64,000 bases of DNA from contig JAEPOG010000001.1 in assembly GCA_017643025.1 (NCBI GenBank), positions 496,001-560,000 on the forward strand. The letters are read 5' to 3'. Both the position numbers and the translations under genes were made by a program. Below, in pieces: positions 32,675 to 41,445 of the stretch. This stretch comes from Rhizobiaceae bacterium. GTDB taxonomy: Bacteria; Pseudomonadota; Alphaproteobacteria; Rhizobiales; Rhizobiaceae. The notes beneath the pieces were generated by a model. That model saw nothing but the letters and a program-made list of their open reading frames with translations, was not told the origin of the DNA and searched no databases. Numbering within the stretch: the first letter of the stretch is position 1; each line of letters opens with the position of its first letter.

Positions 32675-33099
32675 CAGTGCGCTGCCGGGCGCATCCTCGT
32701 GCCGACCGGCCTCGTCGCCGCCCTTACCGGCCTGTGGATGACGCAGTATTATGTGCCTCCGCCCTTCGATGAAGGATCGTGCTCTATCTCGTCCGCTGGG
32801 CCGTCGGCGTTTTCATGTCCGCCTTCCTCGTGCTGGGCTACCTCGCCATCAGGCGCAAGGAGATCGCCACGCACCGCGCCTGGATGATGCGCGCCTACGG
32901 GCTGGGCATGGGCGCCGGCACCCAGGTGCTGACCCACCTGCCCTGGACATTGCTGGTCGGCATGCCGGCCGACACCGCGACCCGTACCTTCCTCATGACC
33001 GCCGGCTGGGTCATCAATGTGCTGGTGGTAGAATGGATTCTGGCGCGCACCGCGAAAAAGCGCGGCCGGGGAATGCAGGAAGCGGCTGTGGTGTCATAG
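32675..33099 (+). pseudogene. Frameshifted, 5'-truncated DUF2306 membrane protein gene
   Basis: Two adjoining frames together spell a DUF2306-type integral membrane protein. The first ends GRILVPTGLVAALTGLWMTQ then YYVPPPFDEG (to about 32776). The second continues IVLYLVRWAVGVFMSAFLVL and GAGTQVLTHLPWTLLVGMP to the TAG at 33099. One missing base near 32770-32776 explains the shift, since adding a base restores FDEGIVLYLV. The N-terminal half of the family is absent. A GTG at 32779 could start a 106-aa fragment, but nothing suggests it is useful. The decay lies right beside the imported NACHT gene. Confidence 0.8.
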
Positions 33100-33277
33100 G
33101 GACCAGCGACGAAGGCACCCCGGCGTCTGCGAGTGCAACCAATCACAAAATCGTGGTGGCCGTTTACCGCGTCTGGCCGCCGACCTAATTCATCCGGCAT
33201 CGGAAATGCGCTAGTTTCACCCTGCGTGGCACAGCCTCAGCGATGGAACTGAGACGCGCACAGAAGGAGAGATCAGC

Positions 33278-33760
33278 ATGGCCGAGTTCGACCGTCGAAC
33301 CCTCCTCGCAGGCAGTGGCTTCGTTGCCGCGACAGGCATTGCCGGCCTCGTCGTGCCGGCCCGTGCGCAGGGCGTCGTGCCCACCCCATCCATGCGCGGC
33401 GGCGCGAACAACTATCTGCCCGGTGCGCCGATCGTGGAGCGCATCGGGGGTGGTGGTTTCTGGATGTCCGGCACCGTCCGTCGCGCCGGCGACGGTGCGC
33501 CGCTCGCCGGCCAGCGCATCCAGATCTGGGCGCACACCACCGAGGGCCACGAGCGCGACCCGCACAGCCACGGCGCCACGCTGACAGACGAAAACGGCGC
33601 GTTCCGCCTGGAGATGCCGCAGATCGTCCCCGCCTTCGGCCAGCCGCACGGCCACCTCGCCTATGACAGCGGCGAATTCGAAACGGTCTTCCTGCGGCCC
33701 GTGATGAAGAGCGCACGGGACACCAGCCTGGAGGCGCATTTCGTCCTGCAGCCGGCCTGA
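33278..33760 (+). CDS. Tat-exported protein with intradiol-dioxygenase-like fold
   Basis: A 160-aa protein with a twin-arginine signal (FDRRTLLAGSGFVAATGIAG, then VVPARAQ). The mature part resembles a shortened intradiol ring-cleavage dioxygenase core: PLAGQRIQIWAHTTEGHE, HSHGATLTDENGAFRLEM, QPHGHLAYDSGEFETVFLRP. The usual Tyr-Tyr-His-His iron set cannot be matched fully, so catalysis is doubtful. The RBS GGAGAG precedes the ATG. It is followed within 10 bp by a haem-type membrane protein gene, and the two probably work together. Confidence 0.75.
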   Translation: MAEFDRRTLLAGSGFVAATGIAGLVVPARAQGVVPTPSMRGGANNYLPGAPIVERIGGGGFWMSGTVRRAGDGAPLAGQRIQIWAHTTEGHERDPHSHGATLTDENGAFRLEMPQIVPAFGQPHGHLAYDSGEFETVFLRPVMKSARDTSLEAHFVLQPA

Positions 33761-33769
33761 CCTGGCTAA

Positions 33770-34408
33770 ATGCGCATGCACATGGCCCGCACGATCCTGA
33801 TCTGGGCCGTGCTGGCGCTGGCGATTGCCGTGCCGCTGGCCTTCGCCGCAACCAGCGAATATCTGGCATGGCGCAGCCCAATATACATCGCCGCAGGTCT
33901 CGCCGGCGTGATGGCGCTCTGCCTGGCGCTTGTCCAGCCGCTGCTGGCCGGCGGCTACTTGCCGGGCCTGCCGTTGCTGCGCGGCCGCAGGCTGCACCGC
34001 GTCATCGGTCCCGTATTGGTCGCAGCCGTTGCGATTCACGTCGCCGGGCTCTGGATCACCAGCCCGCCTGACGTCATTGACGCTCTGCTTTTCCGCTCAC
34101 CAACGCCGTTCTCGGCATGGGGCGTTATCGCCATGTGGGCGCTCTTTGCCACCGCATTTCTGGCGTTGTTCAGGCGTCGGCTGCGCCCGCGCGTCTGGCG
34201 CGTCGCCCACACCTCATTGGTTTGTGTGGTAGTCATCGGCGGTGTCGTCCATGCGCTCCTGATCGAAGGCACGATGGAAATCTGGTCCAAGGCAGCGCTC
34301 TCAGCGCTGGCCGTCGCGACTACGGCAGCCGCCGTGGCCGACCCATGGCTACGGGCCAGGCGGCGGTCCCAGCACCACGATCCGCAGCCCCGCAACGGCG
34401 AGGTTTGA
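33770..34408 (+). CDS. Ferric-reductase-like transmembrane protein
   Basis: A 212-aa protein with about six membrane helices. Paired histidines lie in neighbouring helices (RRLHRVIGPVLVAAVAIHVA and RVAHTSLVCVVVIGGVVHAL), as in bis-haem ferric-reductase-like and MsrQ-type proteins. It probably passes electrons across the inner membrane. Ten bases after the Tat-exported protein gene, so likely co-transcribed. The electron acceptor is unknown. Confidence 0.78.
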   Translation: MRMHMARTILIWAVLALAIAVPLAFAATSEYLAWRSPIYIAAGLAGVMALCLALVQPLLAGGYLPGLPLLRGRRLHRVIGPVLVAAVAIHVAGLWITSPPDVIDALLFRSPTPFSAWGVIAMWALFATAFLALFRRRLRPRVWRVAHTSLVCVVVIGGVVHALLIEGTMEIWSKAALSALAVATTAAAVADPWLRARRRSQHHDPQPRNGEV

Positions 34409-34439
34409 GTTCGTAGCCGTGATAGGCTACCGCCTTGAT

Positions 34440-35330
34440 ATGACGGCCCCGAGACAATCTCTGCGCGATCGGCTTGATGCCTTGCTTGGCAACGCCAGCA
34501 CCACGGTCGTGTGTCTTGCGGTCTACGCAGTGGCAATCGCTGCGGCCTGGTGGGCGACGGGGCTCTTCGCCCAGCCAATGCTCGCCGTCCTCGCGAGCAT
34601 GGTTGCCGCAACCCTTGTTGTCTTCGCCTTCGCGACGCTGATCGGCAACGCTTCGCTCTATGATCCGTTCTGGAGCGTCGCGCCACCGGTCGTGCTCGTC
34701 TGGCTGATGGCGATGGAAGTCCAGCCCGGCTTGCGCGCCTGGATCGTTTTCGCCGTCGTGCTGTTCTGGACGGTGCGCCTCACGACGAACTGCCTGCTGC
34801 GATGGCCAAAACTGGCGGAAGAGGATTTTCGCTACATCGACCTTCGCACAAAGACCGGCCGCCTCTTCCCGCTGGTCAATCTGGCCGGCATCGAGATGTT
34901 TCCAACCCTGCTGGTTTTTCTGGGTTGCCTGCCGCTCTTTACCGTGGCCGGTTCCAGCCGCTTGTTGGGTTGGCTCGACTTCGTCGCCACCGCCGTCGCC
35001 ATCGCGGCCATCGCTCTCGAAACCCTGGCCGACCGGCAGCTGCGCGCCCACAGGCTCTCGGGCTCGCGCGAAGTGCTCAGGTCGGGCGTCTGGGGCTGGT
35101 CGCAACATCCGAACTATCTCGGCGAGATCGCCTTCTGGTGGGCGCTCTTCCTGTTCGGCGTCGCTGCCGGCGCGCCATGGTGGACGGGTTTTGGAGCAAT
35201 CGCCATGACGGCCCTCTTCTGGTTTGTATCGATCCCACTGATGCTGACACGCAAACGCGCGCGCTTCGCCCACTATGACAAAGCCGTCGCCGGCATCCCT
35301 GTGCTGCTGCCCGGGATTGTCCGTCGCTGA
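34440..35330 (+). CDS. DUF1295 (steroid 5-alpha-reductase-like) membrane protein
   Basis: A 296-aa protein with about seven membrane helices. It ends in the DUF1295/isoprenylcysteine methyltransferase-like motif SGVWGWSQHPNYLGEIAFWW, followed by PLMLTRKRARFAHYDKAV. Related enzymes bind NADPH or S-adenosylmethionine. The reaction here is unknown. The start is uncertain: ATG at 34440 or GTG at 34419 seven codons earlier, both with weak RBS. It is convergent with the DUF421 gene, 9 bp apart. Confidence 0.82.
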   Translation: MTAPRQSLRDRLDALLGNASTTVVCLAVYAVAIAAAWWATGLFAQPMLAVLASMVAATLVVFAFATLIGNASLYDPFWSVAPPVVLVWLMAMEVQPGLRAWIVFAVVLFWTVRLTTNCLLRWPKLAEEDFRYIDLRTKTGRLFPLVNLAGIEMFPTLLVFLGCLPLFTVAGSSRLLGWLDFVATAVAIAAIALETLADRQLRAHRLSGSREVLRSGVWGWSQHPNYLGEIAFWWALFLFGVAAGAPWWTGFGAIAMTALFWFVSIPLMLTRKRARFAHYDKAVAGIPVLLPGIVRR

Positions 35331-35339
35331 CCGTCGCTC

Positions 35340-35885
35340 TCAAGGCAGCGTGGACTGGCACTGTCTGATCTGCCGCCCAGTATAACGGAACAGGCTGAGT
35401 TGGCCGGACGGCTCCAGATAGGCCCGCTCGACCTCGCCTGTGTCGCGCACGCCGGCGATCCTCAACAGTGAAAAAAGTTCGCGCTGTGTGACGGAACCCG
35501 ATCCAAGAGCGCGCTCGCAAACCTTGCCCTTCTCCAGCACCAGCAATGGAACGCCCTCAACGGCATTTTCCAGTCTGCGGTGCCGTTCGAGCACATAGCC
35601 CGTGCCGCGGTGAAGAAGGATCACAACCGTTATGACCAGTATGCCCTGCAGCAGGCCGATCTCCGGGTAGAACATGGGGTCGCCGGCGGCGGAGCCGACT
35701 GCGATCACGAGAACAAATTCAAATGGGCCAATTTGGCCGATGCCGCCCTGACCCACCATGCGCGCAAGGAAGATCGTGTAGAGGTACATAACGACCGTGC
35801 GCAGCACGACTTCGAGATAGAAGGGAAAGTTGGCGGTATCGGCTTCGCCGAAGAAAATGCGGAAGAGGTCGGACCAGTTTTCCAT
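35340..35885 (-). CDS. DUF421 (YetF-like) membrane protein
   Basis: A 181-aa protein with three membrane helices (about 17-37, 47-67, 73-93) and a cytoplasmic domain containing RHRRLENAVEGVPLLVLEKG and RELFSLLRIAGV. These fit the YetF/DUF421 family, whose function is unknown. I chose the ATG at 35885, with GGAGCC upstream. The longer frame to 36134 has no conserved sequence. The 290 bp upstream, to the hexapeptide transferase, contain no gene I can support. Confidence 0.85.
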   Translation of the reverse strand: MENWSDLFRIFFGEADTANFPFYLEVVLRTVVMYLYTIFLARMVGQGGIGQIGPFEFVLVIAVGSAAGDPMFYPEIGLLQGILVITVVILLHRGTGYVLERHRRLENAVEGVPLLVLEKGKVCERALGSGSVTQRELFSLLRIAGVRDTGEVERAYLEPSGQLSLFRYTGRQIRQCQSTLP

Positions 35886-36136
35886 GCGCAGGCTCCAGGC
35901 TGCGCCCCCGCAAAACTGTACTCGCGCGCGCCGTTTCGCACAACTGTAGCCCGTGCCGGATGATAACGGCTGAACGCAGCGCTTGGTGCGGGTCGCACCC
36001 TGTGGCGCCGATCCGCAACCTGTCGCCACCCTGCCGCGAAGACTGCAAAAACAGATTGTTCGGTCGGCCGCTGCCAGACTGCTGGCGTGGGCGTTGAGAG
36101 GCCTGCACCAACCGCGTCGGGCGGCACGCCACATAT

Positions 36137-36176
36137 GCCCCTTCCGGCCTCACCCCCCAGCCAAGCCGGAAGGGGC
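36137..36176 (-). terminator. 12-bp inverted repeat at the end of the hexapeptide transferase gene
   Basis: GCCCCTTCCGGC (36137-36148) and GCCGGAAGGGGC (36165-36176) are perfect arms with a 16-bp loop, directly at the stop codon of the minus-strand gene (36178-36176). No T-run follows on the minus strand, so it is a Rho-type or weak terminator, or a 3'-end stabiliser. Confidence 0.6.
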
Positions 36177-36805
36177 TATTTGCCCTCCCAGCGGTCGAGA
36201 AAATCCTCGGCTGACAGAGTCTGCATGTCGGGTACCGCTTCGAACAGCGTCTCCCGAGGCCAATCCCACCATTCCAGGGCTTCCAACCGCGCACCGATCT
36301 CCGGCGCGAAGCGCGGCCTCAACTCGCGCGCCGGCGCGCCGGCAACGATTGTGTAGGCAGCCACGTCGCGCGTCACCACGGCGTTCGCCCCCACGACTGC
36401 GCCGTTGCCGATGGTCACGCCGGGCAGGATCACCGCTCCATGTCCGATCCACACATCGTGGCCGACAACAACGCGCTTGCCACGCCGCCGCTCGAGGAAA
36501 TCCTTGTCCACGCCGAGATAGCGGAAATATTCGTTCGGCCGGTAGCTCAGCTTGTGCTGCGTCACCCGCTCGATTGGATGCTCCAATGCGTTGACGCGGG
36601 TGTTTGCCGCTATCGAGCAGAACTTGCCGATAGTCGTGTAGATCGCCTCCGCGTGCCGCTCGAAATAGGAATAGTCGCCGACTTCCACCTCGCGCAGGAC
36701 AACGCGCTCGCCGACCGAGGCATAGCGCCCTAATCGGCAGGATTTGAGCTCCGCGGTCGGATGAATGCGCGGCTCGTCATCGGTGAAGCGCAAGTCGCCG
36801 CCCAT
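36176..36805 (-). CDS. Hexapeptide-repeat acetyltransferase, phosphonate-metabolism type
   Basis: A 209-aa left-handed beta-helix acyltransferase. Repeats are clear in [20 protein letters not shown] and [20 protein letters not shown] then [17 protein letters not shown], with the acetyl-CoA loop [16 protein letters not shown]. The overall pattern ([35 protein letters not shown]) matches the transferase group often found in phn operons. No phn genes are adjacent, so the substrate is unknown. It follows cytochrome b561 by 10 bp and its RBS AGGA overlaps that gene's end. Confidence 0.85.
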   Translation of the reverse strand: MGGDLRFTDDEPRIHPTAELKSCRLGRYASVGERVVLREVEVGDYSYFERHAEAIYTTIGKFCSIAANTRVNALEHPIERVTQHKLSYRPNEYFRYLGVDKDFLERRRGKRVVVGHDVWIGHGAVILPGVTIGNGAVVGANAVVTRDVAAYTIVAGAPARELRPRFAPEIGARLEALEWWDWPRETLFEAVPDMQTLSAEDFLDRWEGK

Positions 36806-36815
36806 GCGGTCCTGC

Positions 36816-37322
36816 TCAGGCCCGGACGGGGCGTATCATGCGCCTCAGCACATCGGTCTTCAGCATGAAGTGCTGGTAAAGCGCCCCGGCGACATGCAGC
36901 GCGATCAGTGCCAGAAGCAACTTGAAGACCGTCTCGTGCACGTCGCCGGCCTGGCCTATGCCGAAATACCAGGCCGCAAGTCCTGACAATGGCATGACGA
37001 TAATCGCCGCGTAGATCAAAAAATGCGTCGTTTGGGCAGCGAACCTGAGCAGCGGATGCTCGTTCTCCGGCAAAGCAGGCACCCCACGGGTAAAGCGCAG
37101 CCACAGCCTTGCCAGCGCCAGTAGGAGCACCAGCAGACCGGCCACCACGTGCGTATTGGCCATAAGGAGGTCGGTCTCGCCGGGCGCCTGGCCACGCTGG
37201 AATGCATCGTTGGCGTGTTCCATGCCCTCGTGCGCAAGAAACTGAAAAACGATCAGCAGCACCACGGCCCAGTGCAACGCTATCTGCAGGCCGGAATAGC
37301 CGGCCACATTGCGGTTCGCCAT
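36816..37322 (-). CDS. Cytochrome b561 family protein
   Basis: A 168-aa membrane dihaem cytochrome with four helices. The likely haem His ligands lie in [43 protein letters not shown] and [15 protein letters not shown]. It would move electrons from quinol in the inner membrane. I chose the ATG at 37322, with GGAAGGG upstream, though 37340 is possible. It probably shares a transcript with the acetyltransferase. Confidence 0.87.
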   Translation of the reverse strand: MANRNVAGYSGLQIALHWAVVLLIVFQFLAHEGMEHANDAFQRGQAPGETDLLMANTHVVAGLLVLLLALARLWLRFTRGVPALPENEHPLLRFAAQTTHFLIYAAIIVMPLSGLAAWYFGIGQAGDVHETVFKLLLALIALHVAGALYQHFMLKTDVLRRMIRPVRA

Positions 37323-37451
37323 CGCGTTCGCCCTTCCCATTACCGACCCCCGACAACGTCGGCATTAAAGCGGGCGCGGAAGGGGCTTGCAACGAGCGCC
37401 CCGCGTCAAAGCGCACCTTTTGTCGCCGGGCCGAAGCGCTATATTGACCCC

Positions 37452-37613
37452 ATGAAGATCGGCTCCAACAGTCGCCTTGTACCCGCTGCCGGCATTGTGC
37501 TGACCGCGCTGGCGCTTGCGGCGACAACGGGCGTGGCGTTCTCGGCCTGGGTCGAGAAAGGCGCCGCAATCTTCATGACCTACGCCGAAACCGGCCTGTC
37601 CTGGTGCTTCTGA
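37452..37613 (+). CDS. Small membrane protein, 53 aa
   Basis: One membrane helix or uncleaved signal (about 11-31, VPAAGIVLTALALAATTGVA) followed by a short tail ending TYAETGLSWCF. No family recognised. The ATG at 37452 lacks a strong RBS. It lies 37 bp before the SCO gene on the same strand and may be its small partner. The open frame is longer upstream, but the composition changes at this ATG. Confidence 0.6.
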   Translation: MKIGSNSRLVPAAGIVLTALALAATTGVAFSAWVEKGAAIFMTYAETGLSWCF

Positions 37614-37650
37614 GCGCTGCCGGGCCGCAAATCAAAAGTCTGTTCCCGAC

Positions 37651-38229
37651 ATGATGCGCTCCATACTGATCGGCATCCTCGTGCTCATGGCCGCCGGCGT
37701 GGGCTACATCACCTTCGACTGGTATCGCTGGCAGTATGCCGGCAAGGCCTTCGGCGGCCCGTTCACTCTCGTCGACCAGAGCGGCGGCGAGATCACAGAG
37801 CGGGCCTTCCGCGGCCAGCCGACGGCCGTCTTCTTCGGCTTCACCCATTGCCCCGAGGTCTGCCCGACCACGCTGTTCGAACTTGACGGGTGGCTCGGCC
37901 AGTTGGGCGAACAAGGCGAGGAAATCGACGCCTATTTTGTATCGGTGGACCCCGAGCGCGACACGCCCGAGGTGCTTGGCGCCTATGTATCGAACGTATC
38001 GGAGCGTATCACCGGCATCACCGGCGACCCCGAAAAAGTCGCGGCAATGGCAAAATCCTTCGGCATCTATGTCCGAAAGGTGGAGCTCGACGGCGGCGAC
38101 TACACCATGGATCACACCGCATCGGTGCTGCTTCTCGACAGAAACGGCGACTTCTGGGGCACTATCGCCTACGGCGAAAACCCCGATACGGCGGTCGAGA
38201 AGCTGAAGCGTCTGGCGGCCGGGACGTGA
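37651..38229 (+). CDS. SCO1/SenC family copper chaperone
   Basis: A 192-aa thioredoxin-fold protein anchored by one N-terminal helix (about 4-22). The copper-binding motif CPEVCP follows FFGFTHC, and the third ligand His is in DYTMDHTASVLLLD. Such proteins deliver copper to the CuA site of cytochrome oxidase. The stop overlaps the GTG of prmA (GTGA), so the two are coupled in translation though not in function. Confidence 0.92.
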   Translation: MMRSILIGILVLMAAGVGYITFDWYRWQYAGKAFGGPFTLVDQSGGEITERAFRGQPTAVFFGFTHCPEVCPTTLFELDGWLGQLGEQGEEIDAYFVSVDPERDTPEVLGAYVSNVSERITGITGDPEKVAAMAKSFGIYVRKVELDGGDYTMDHTASVLLLDRNGDFWGTIAYGENPDTAVEKLKRLAAGT

Positions 38230-39122
38230 GCAAGCCAGCCGCCGCGTCGAGCGGCCAGCTCCGCTATTTCGTCGTAGCACCCGAGGCTGAGGCGCATCGA
38301 CTCTATGCGCTGCTTGAGACGGAGTTCGAAGATGACGGCCTTCCGTTGTCCGTCTTCGAGGTCGACGAAGCGAAGGCCCTTCACGAGGTTTCAACATACG
38401 CTCAAGCGGGCGCAGACGACGTTGAACCGCGCATTCGCGAGGTAATGGCCGGCGCGGGCATCGCCCTCCCCCTGCAACTAGAGGAACTGCCCGATATCGA
38501 CTGGGTGGCACACACGCTGGCCGGGCTGAAGCCCGTCGCCGCCGGTCCGTTCGTCGTTCATGGTTCGCACGACCGACAGCGGCGCCACAGCGGCCTCATT
38601 TCCATTGAGATTGAGGCGGGTCTTGCCTTCGGCACCGGCCATCACGGCACGACGGCAGGCTGTCTGGAAACGATTGCGCGGGTCGCAAGGCGCGAACGGC
38701 CGCGCCGCATTCTGGATCTCGGAACCGGTAGCGGCGTGCTGGCGATCGGCATTGCAAAGCTGCTGCGCACCCCTGTGCTTGCCACCGACAATGACCCCGT
38801 CGCGACCGAAGTGGCGGCCGCGAATGCGCGCCTCAACGGTGTGTCGAATCTTGTTCGCACCGCCACTGCCGCCGGGCTGCGTTCTTCCGCCATCGCCCGT
38901 GCCGCGCCGTTCGACCTGATCGTCGCCAACATCCTTGCACGCCCGCTGATGTCGCTCGCCCCGTCGGTTGCGCGTGCGGTCGCGCCCGGTGGCTCGGTCA
39001 TCCTCTCAGGCATTCTCGCCAGCCAGCGCCGCGCCGTCATCGCCGCCTATGCCGGCCAGCGGCTCCGCCATGTCTCTACGATCTGGCGCGATGGCTGGGT
39101 AACGATGCACTTCCAGCGTTGA
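38226..39122 (+). CDS. prmA: Ribosomal protein L11 methyltransferase
   Basis: S-adenosylmethionine-dependent enzyme that trimethylates ribosomal protein L11, 298 aa. The SAM-binding motif is RILDLGTGSGVLAIGIAKLL, after the conserved GLAFGTGHHGTTAGCLE. The catalytic-domain motif FDLIVANILARPL is also present. It starts with GTG overlapping the SCO stop. An intrinsic terminator lies 12 bp after its stop. Confidence 0.93.
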   Translation: MSKPAAASSGQLRYFVVAPEAEAHRLYALLETEFEDDGLPLSVFEVDEAKALHEVSTYAQAGADDVEPRIREVMAGAGIALPLQLEELPDIDWVAHTLAGLKPVAAGPFVVHGSHDRQRRHSGLISIEIEAGLAFGTGHHGTTAGCLETIARVARRERPRRILDLGTGSGVLAIGIAKLLRTPVLATDNDPVATEVAAANARLNGVSNLVRTATAAGLRSSAIARAAPFDLIVANILARPLMSLAPSVARAVAPGGSVILSGILASQRRAVIAAYAGQRLRHVSTIWRDGWVTMHFQR

Positions 39123-39133
39123 ACGCAAAAAGA

Positions 39134-39156
39134 AGGGCGGCCGGAGCCGCCCTTTG
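39134..39156. terminator. Bidirectional intrinsic terminator between prmA and DUF1127
   Basis: AGGGCGGC-cgga-GCCGCCCT is an eight-pair stem with a tetraloop, followed by TTTG on the plus strand and by TCTTTTTG on the minus strand. It separates two convergent genes and should stop transcripts from both sides. Confidence 0.85.
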
Positions 39157-39175
39157 TCTGACCTGACTGGAGTGA

Positions 39176-39361
39176 TCAGATAATGCTGGTGAAGTGGCGC
39201 GCGCCGCGCAGCTGATCGCGTGAAACGCCATGGGTGCGTAGGGTCTCGTCGTCGAGCATCATCAGCGCGCCGTTCACGTAGCGCTGCGCCTGCTTTTCGC
39301 GCGCCTCGACCATTGCGTCGAACGCCCTGCGGAAGAAACCGCGACCTGCATTGGTTGCCAT
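39176..39361 (-). CDS. DUF1127 family small protein
   Basis: A 61-aa basic helical protein with MLDDETLRTHGVSRDQL, the DUF1127 (YjiS-like) signature. Small DUF1127 proteins in rhizobia and Agrobacterium are stress- and growth-phase-related and some bind RNA, but this one's role is unknown. Strong RBS AGGAGA before the ATG. The 245-bp gap upstream to pepP holds both divergent promoters. Confidence 0.85.
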   Translation of the reverse strand: MATNAGRGFFRRAFDAMVEAREKQAQRYVNGALMMLDDETLRTHGVSRDQLRGARHFTSII

Positions 39362-39606
39362 GTCCGTTCTCCTGAAATCCTTTGGAAGACCTGTCCTCCA
39401 CGAACGCTAAGGTAGGTGGCGGCACCGCCATCCACCAGCGCCATTTGTGCATGGCACCTATTCGATATTGCAGCGCAACATACTCGCGATTGCCGCGCGA
39501 AAATGCATTTGCATATCAATAGGTCAGACCGGTCCCGGCGATTGCTTCCGAGGCAGGCGGACTGTACCGTCCGGCCCACTTCAACAAGGCGCGGCAAGAC
39601 AAGCAT

Positions 39607-41439
39607 ATGTTCCAGTCATTCGAAGCGTCGGCCAATCCCGCCCAGGGGCGCGACCGCGTCGCACGGCTGCGAGAAGCGCTTTCGGAACTCGGTCTCGACG
39701 GATTCCTGGTGCCGCGCTCGGACGAGCACCAGGGTGAATACGTTGCGCCGCGATCCGAGCGTCTCCAGTGGCTGACCGGTTTCACAGGCTCCGCGGGTGC
39801 GGCCCTCATTTTGAAATCCAAAGCGGTGCTGTTCGTGGATGGGCGTTACACGCTACAGGCGCGCGTGCAGACCGACCCGGAGCTGTTCGAGATCGACAGC
39901 CTGGTCGACAACCCGCCATCGGAGTGGCTGGCCGCCAACGCGAAAGCGGGCGCGCGGATCGGCTACGATCCCTGGCTGCATACGATTGCCGACGCACGAT
40001 CCCTGCGCAAATCGCTCGAGAAGGCTGGCGCCAAGCTCGTCCCGGTCGACAACAACCCCGTGGACGGGGTCTGGACCGACCAGCCCGAGCCGCCGCTCGG
40101 CCCGATATCGGTTCACCCCGATGCCTATGCAGGGGAAGTCGCCGCCGACAAGCTGGACCGCATGGCAAAGGCGATTGGCGACGCCGGCGCCGGCATGGCA
40201 GTGCTCACGGACCCTTCTTCGCTGGCATGGACGTTCAACATTCGCGGTTCCGACATTGTGCACGTACCGGTGCCGCTCGGTTTCGCAATTCTGGACGCCG
40301 CGGGTGACCACGCAATCTATCTGGACGATCGCAAGCTTGCCGGCGAAGCCGCCTCCCATGTGAAGAGCCTCGCCCGCGTTCGCGCGCCGGTATCTCTCGC
40401 CGATGACCTCAAGGACCGCGCAGCAAATGGAGCCAAGGTCGCGCTCGACCCGGCCCTTGCCGCTGACAAGCTGCGCATCGTTGTCGAAGAGGCCGGTGGA
40501 AAGGTGGTTGAAACACCTGACCCCGCCCGCCTGCCCCGTGCCACCAAGAATCGGGCCGAACTCGACGGCGCCCGCGCAGCGCATCGCCGCGACGGAGCCG
40601 CAATTGCAAAGTTCCTCTATTGGCTAGATACGCAGCAGCCGGGTTCGGTCGACGAGATCGCGGCTGCCACGCGTCTGGAGGAAATCCGTCGCACCAGCGG
40701 CGACGAAACGCAGATGCCTCTGCGCGAAATCTCGTTCGACACGATTTCCGGCTCTGGGCCGAACGGCGCGATCATCCACTACCGCGTCACGCGAAAGACC
40801 AACCGCCGTCTGGGTGACGGCGAACTCTATCTCGTCGACTCCGGCGGCCAGTATCAGGATGGCACGACGGACATTACACGCACCGTTCCGATCGGCAGAC
40901 CCACACCGGAAATGCGCAGCCGCTACACTTTGGTGCTCAAGGGCCTCATCGGCATGTCGGCGATCCGCTTTCCCGTCGGCACGCGCGGCCGCGAGATTGA
41001 CGCCGTCGCCCGGCTGGCGCTGTGGAAGGCAGGGCTCGACTACGCGCATGGCACCGGCCACGGCGTCGGGTCATTCCTGTCGGTGCATGAAGGGCCGCAG
41101 CGCATCTCCAAGGCCGGCGACGCCAAGCTGCTGCCGGGCATGATCCTGTCGAACGAGCCCGGCTACTACAAGGAAGGCGCTTACGGCATCCGGCTGGAAA
41201 ACCTGATCGTCGTCACGCCCGCCGAGGGTATCGAAGGCGGCGAACTGCCCATGCACGGCTTCGAGACGCTGACGCTGGCGCCGTTCGACCGCCGTCTGAT
41301 CGACCCGGACCTGCTGTCAGCCGAAGAGCGCGACTGGCTCGATGCCTACCATGCCCGTGTGCTTGCCGAGATCGGCCCCATGCTCGACGGCGCGACGCTC
41401 AATTGGCTGGAACAAGCGACTGCGCGGCTGGACGAGTAG
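39607..41439 (+). CDS. pepP: Xaa-Pro aminopeptidase (M24B)
   Basis: Removes an N-terminal residue next to proline, 610 aa. It has the long three-domain form also known from eukaryotes, with two creatinase-like N-terminal domains (about 1-310) and the pita-bread catalytic domain (about 320-540). Metal ligands: Asp in LVDSGGQY and in GTTDITRT, His in HGTGHGVGSF, Glu in ILSNEPGYY and in RLENLIVV. A C-terminal extension follows. A single cytosolic gene, divergent from DUF1127. Confidence 0.93.
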   Translation: MFQSFEASANPAQGRDRVARLREALSELGLDGFLVPRSDEHQGEYVAPRSERLQWLTGFTGSAGAALILKSKAVLFVDGRYTLQARVQTDPELFEIDSLVDNPPSEWLAANAKAGARIGYDPWLHTIADARSLRKSLEKAGAKLVPVDNNPVDGVWTDQPEPPLGPISVHPDAYAGEVAADKLDRMAKAIGDAGAGMAVLTDPSSLAWTFNIRGSDIVHVPVPLGFAILDAAGDHAIYLDDRKLAGEAASHVKSLARVRAPVSLADDLKDRAANGAKVALDPALAADKLRIVVEEAGGKVVETPDPARLPRATKNRAELDGARAAHRRDGAAIAKFLYWLDTQQPGSVDEIAAATRLEEIRRTSGDETQMPLREISFDTISGSGPNGAIIHYRVTRKTNRRLGDGELYLVDSGGQYQDGTTDITRTVPIGRPTPEMRSRYTLVLKGLIGMSAIRFPVGTRGREIDAVARLALWKAGLDYAHGTGHGVGSFLSVHEGPQRISKAGDAKLLPGMILSNEPGYYKEGAYGIRLENLIVVTPAEGIEGGELPMHGFETLTLAPFDRRLIDPDLLSAEERDWLDAYHARVLAEIGPMLDGATLNWLEQATARLDE

Positions 41440-41445
41440 GCAACC

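Noticed and set aside
32514..32760. Protein-like minus-strand frame ending at 32514
   Set aside because: No start codon and only about 60 protein-like codons. Its upstream part is antisense of the DUF2306 remnant. Kept as possible gene debris, not as a gene.
35886..36136. Possible gene upstream of DUF421
   Set aside because: Open frames here lack an RBS and conserved sequence. The frame joined to DUF421 is rich in Arg, Cys and Gly and looks like untranslated GC-rich DNA.
39362..39606. Short symmetric motifs (TTGCagcGCAA, ATGCATTTGCAT) between DUF1127 and pepP
   Set aside because: They could be regulator sites in a divergent promoter region, but the arms are short and nothing ties them to a known regulator.
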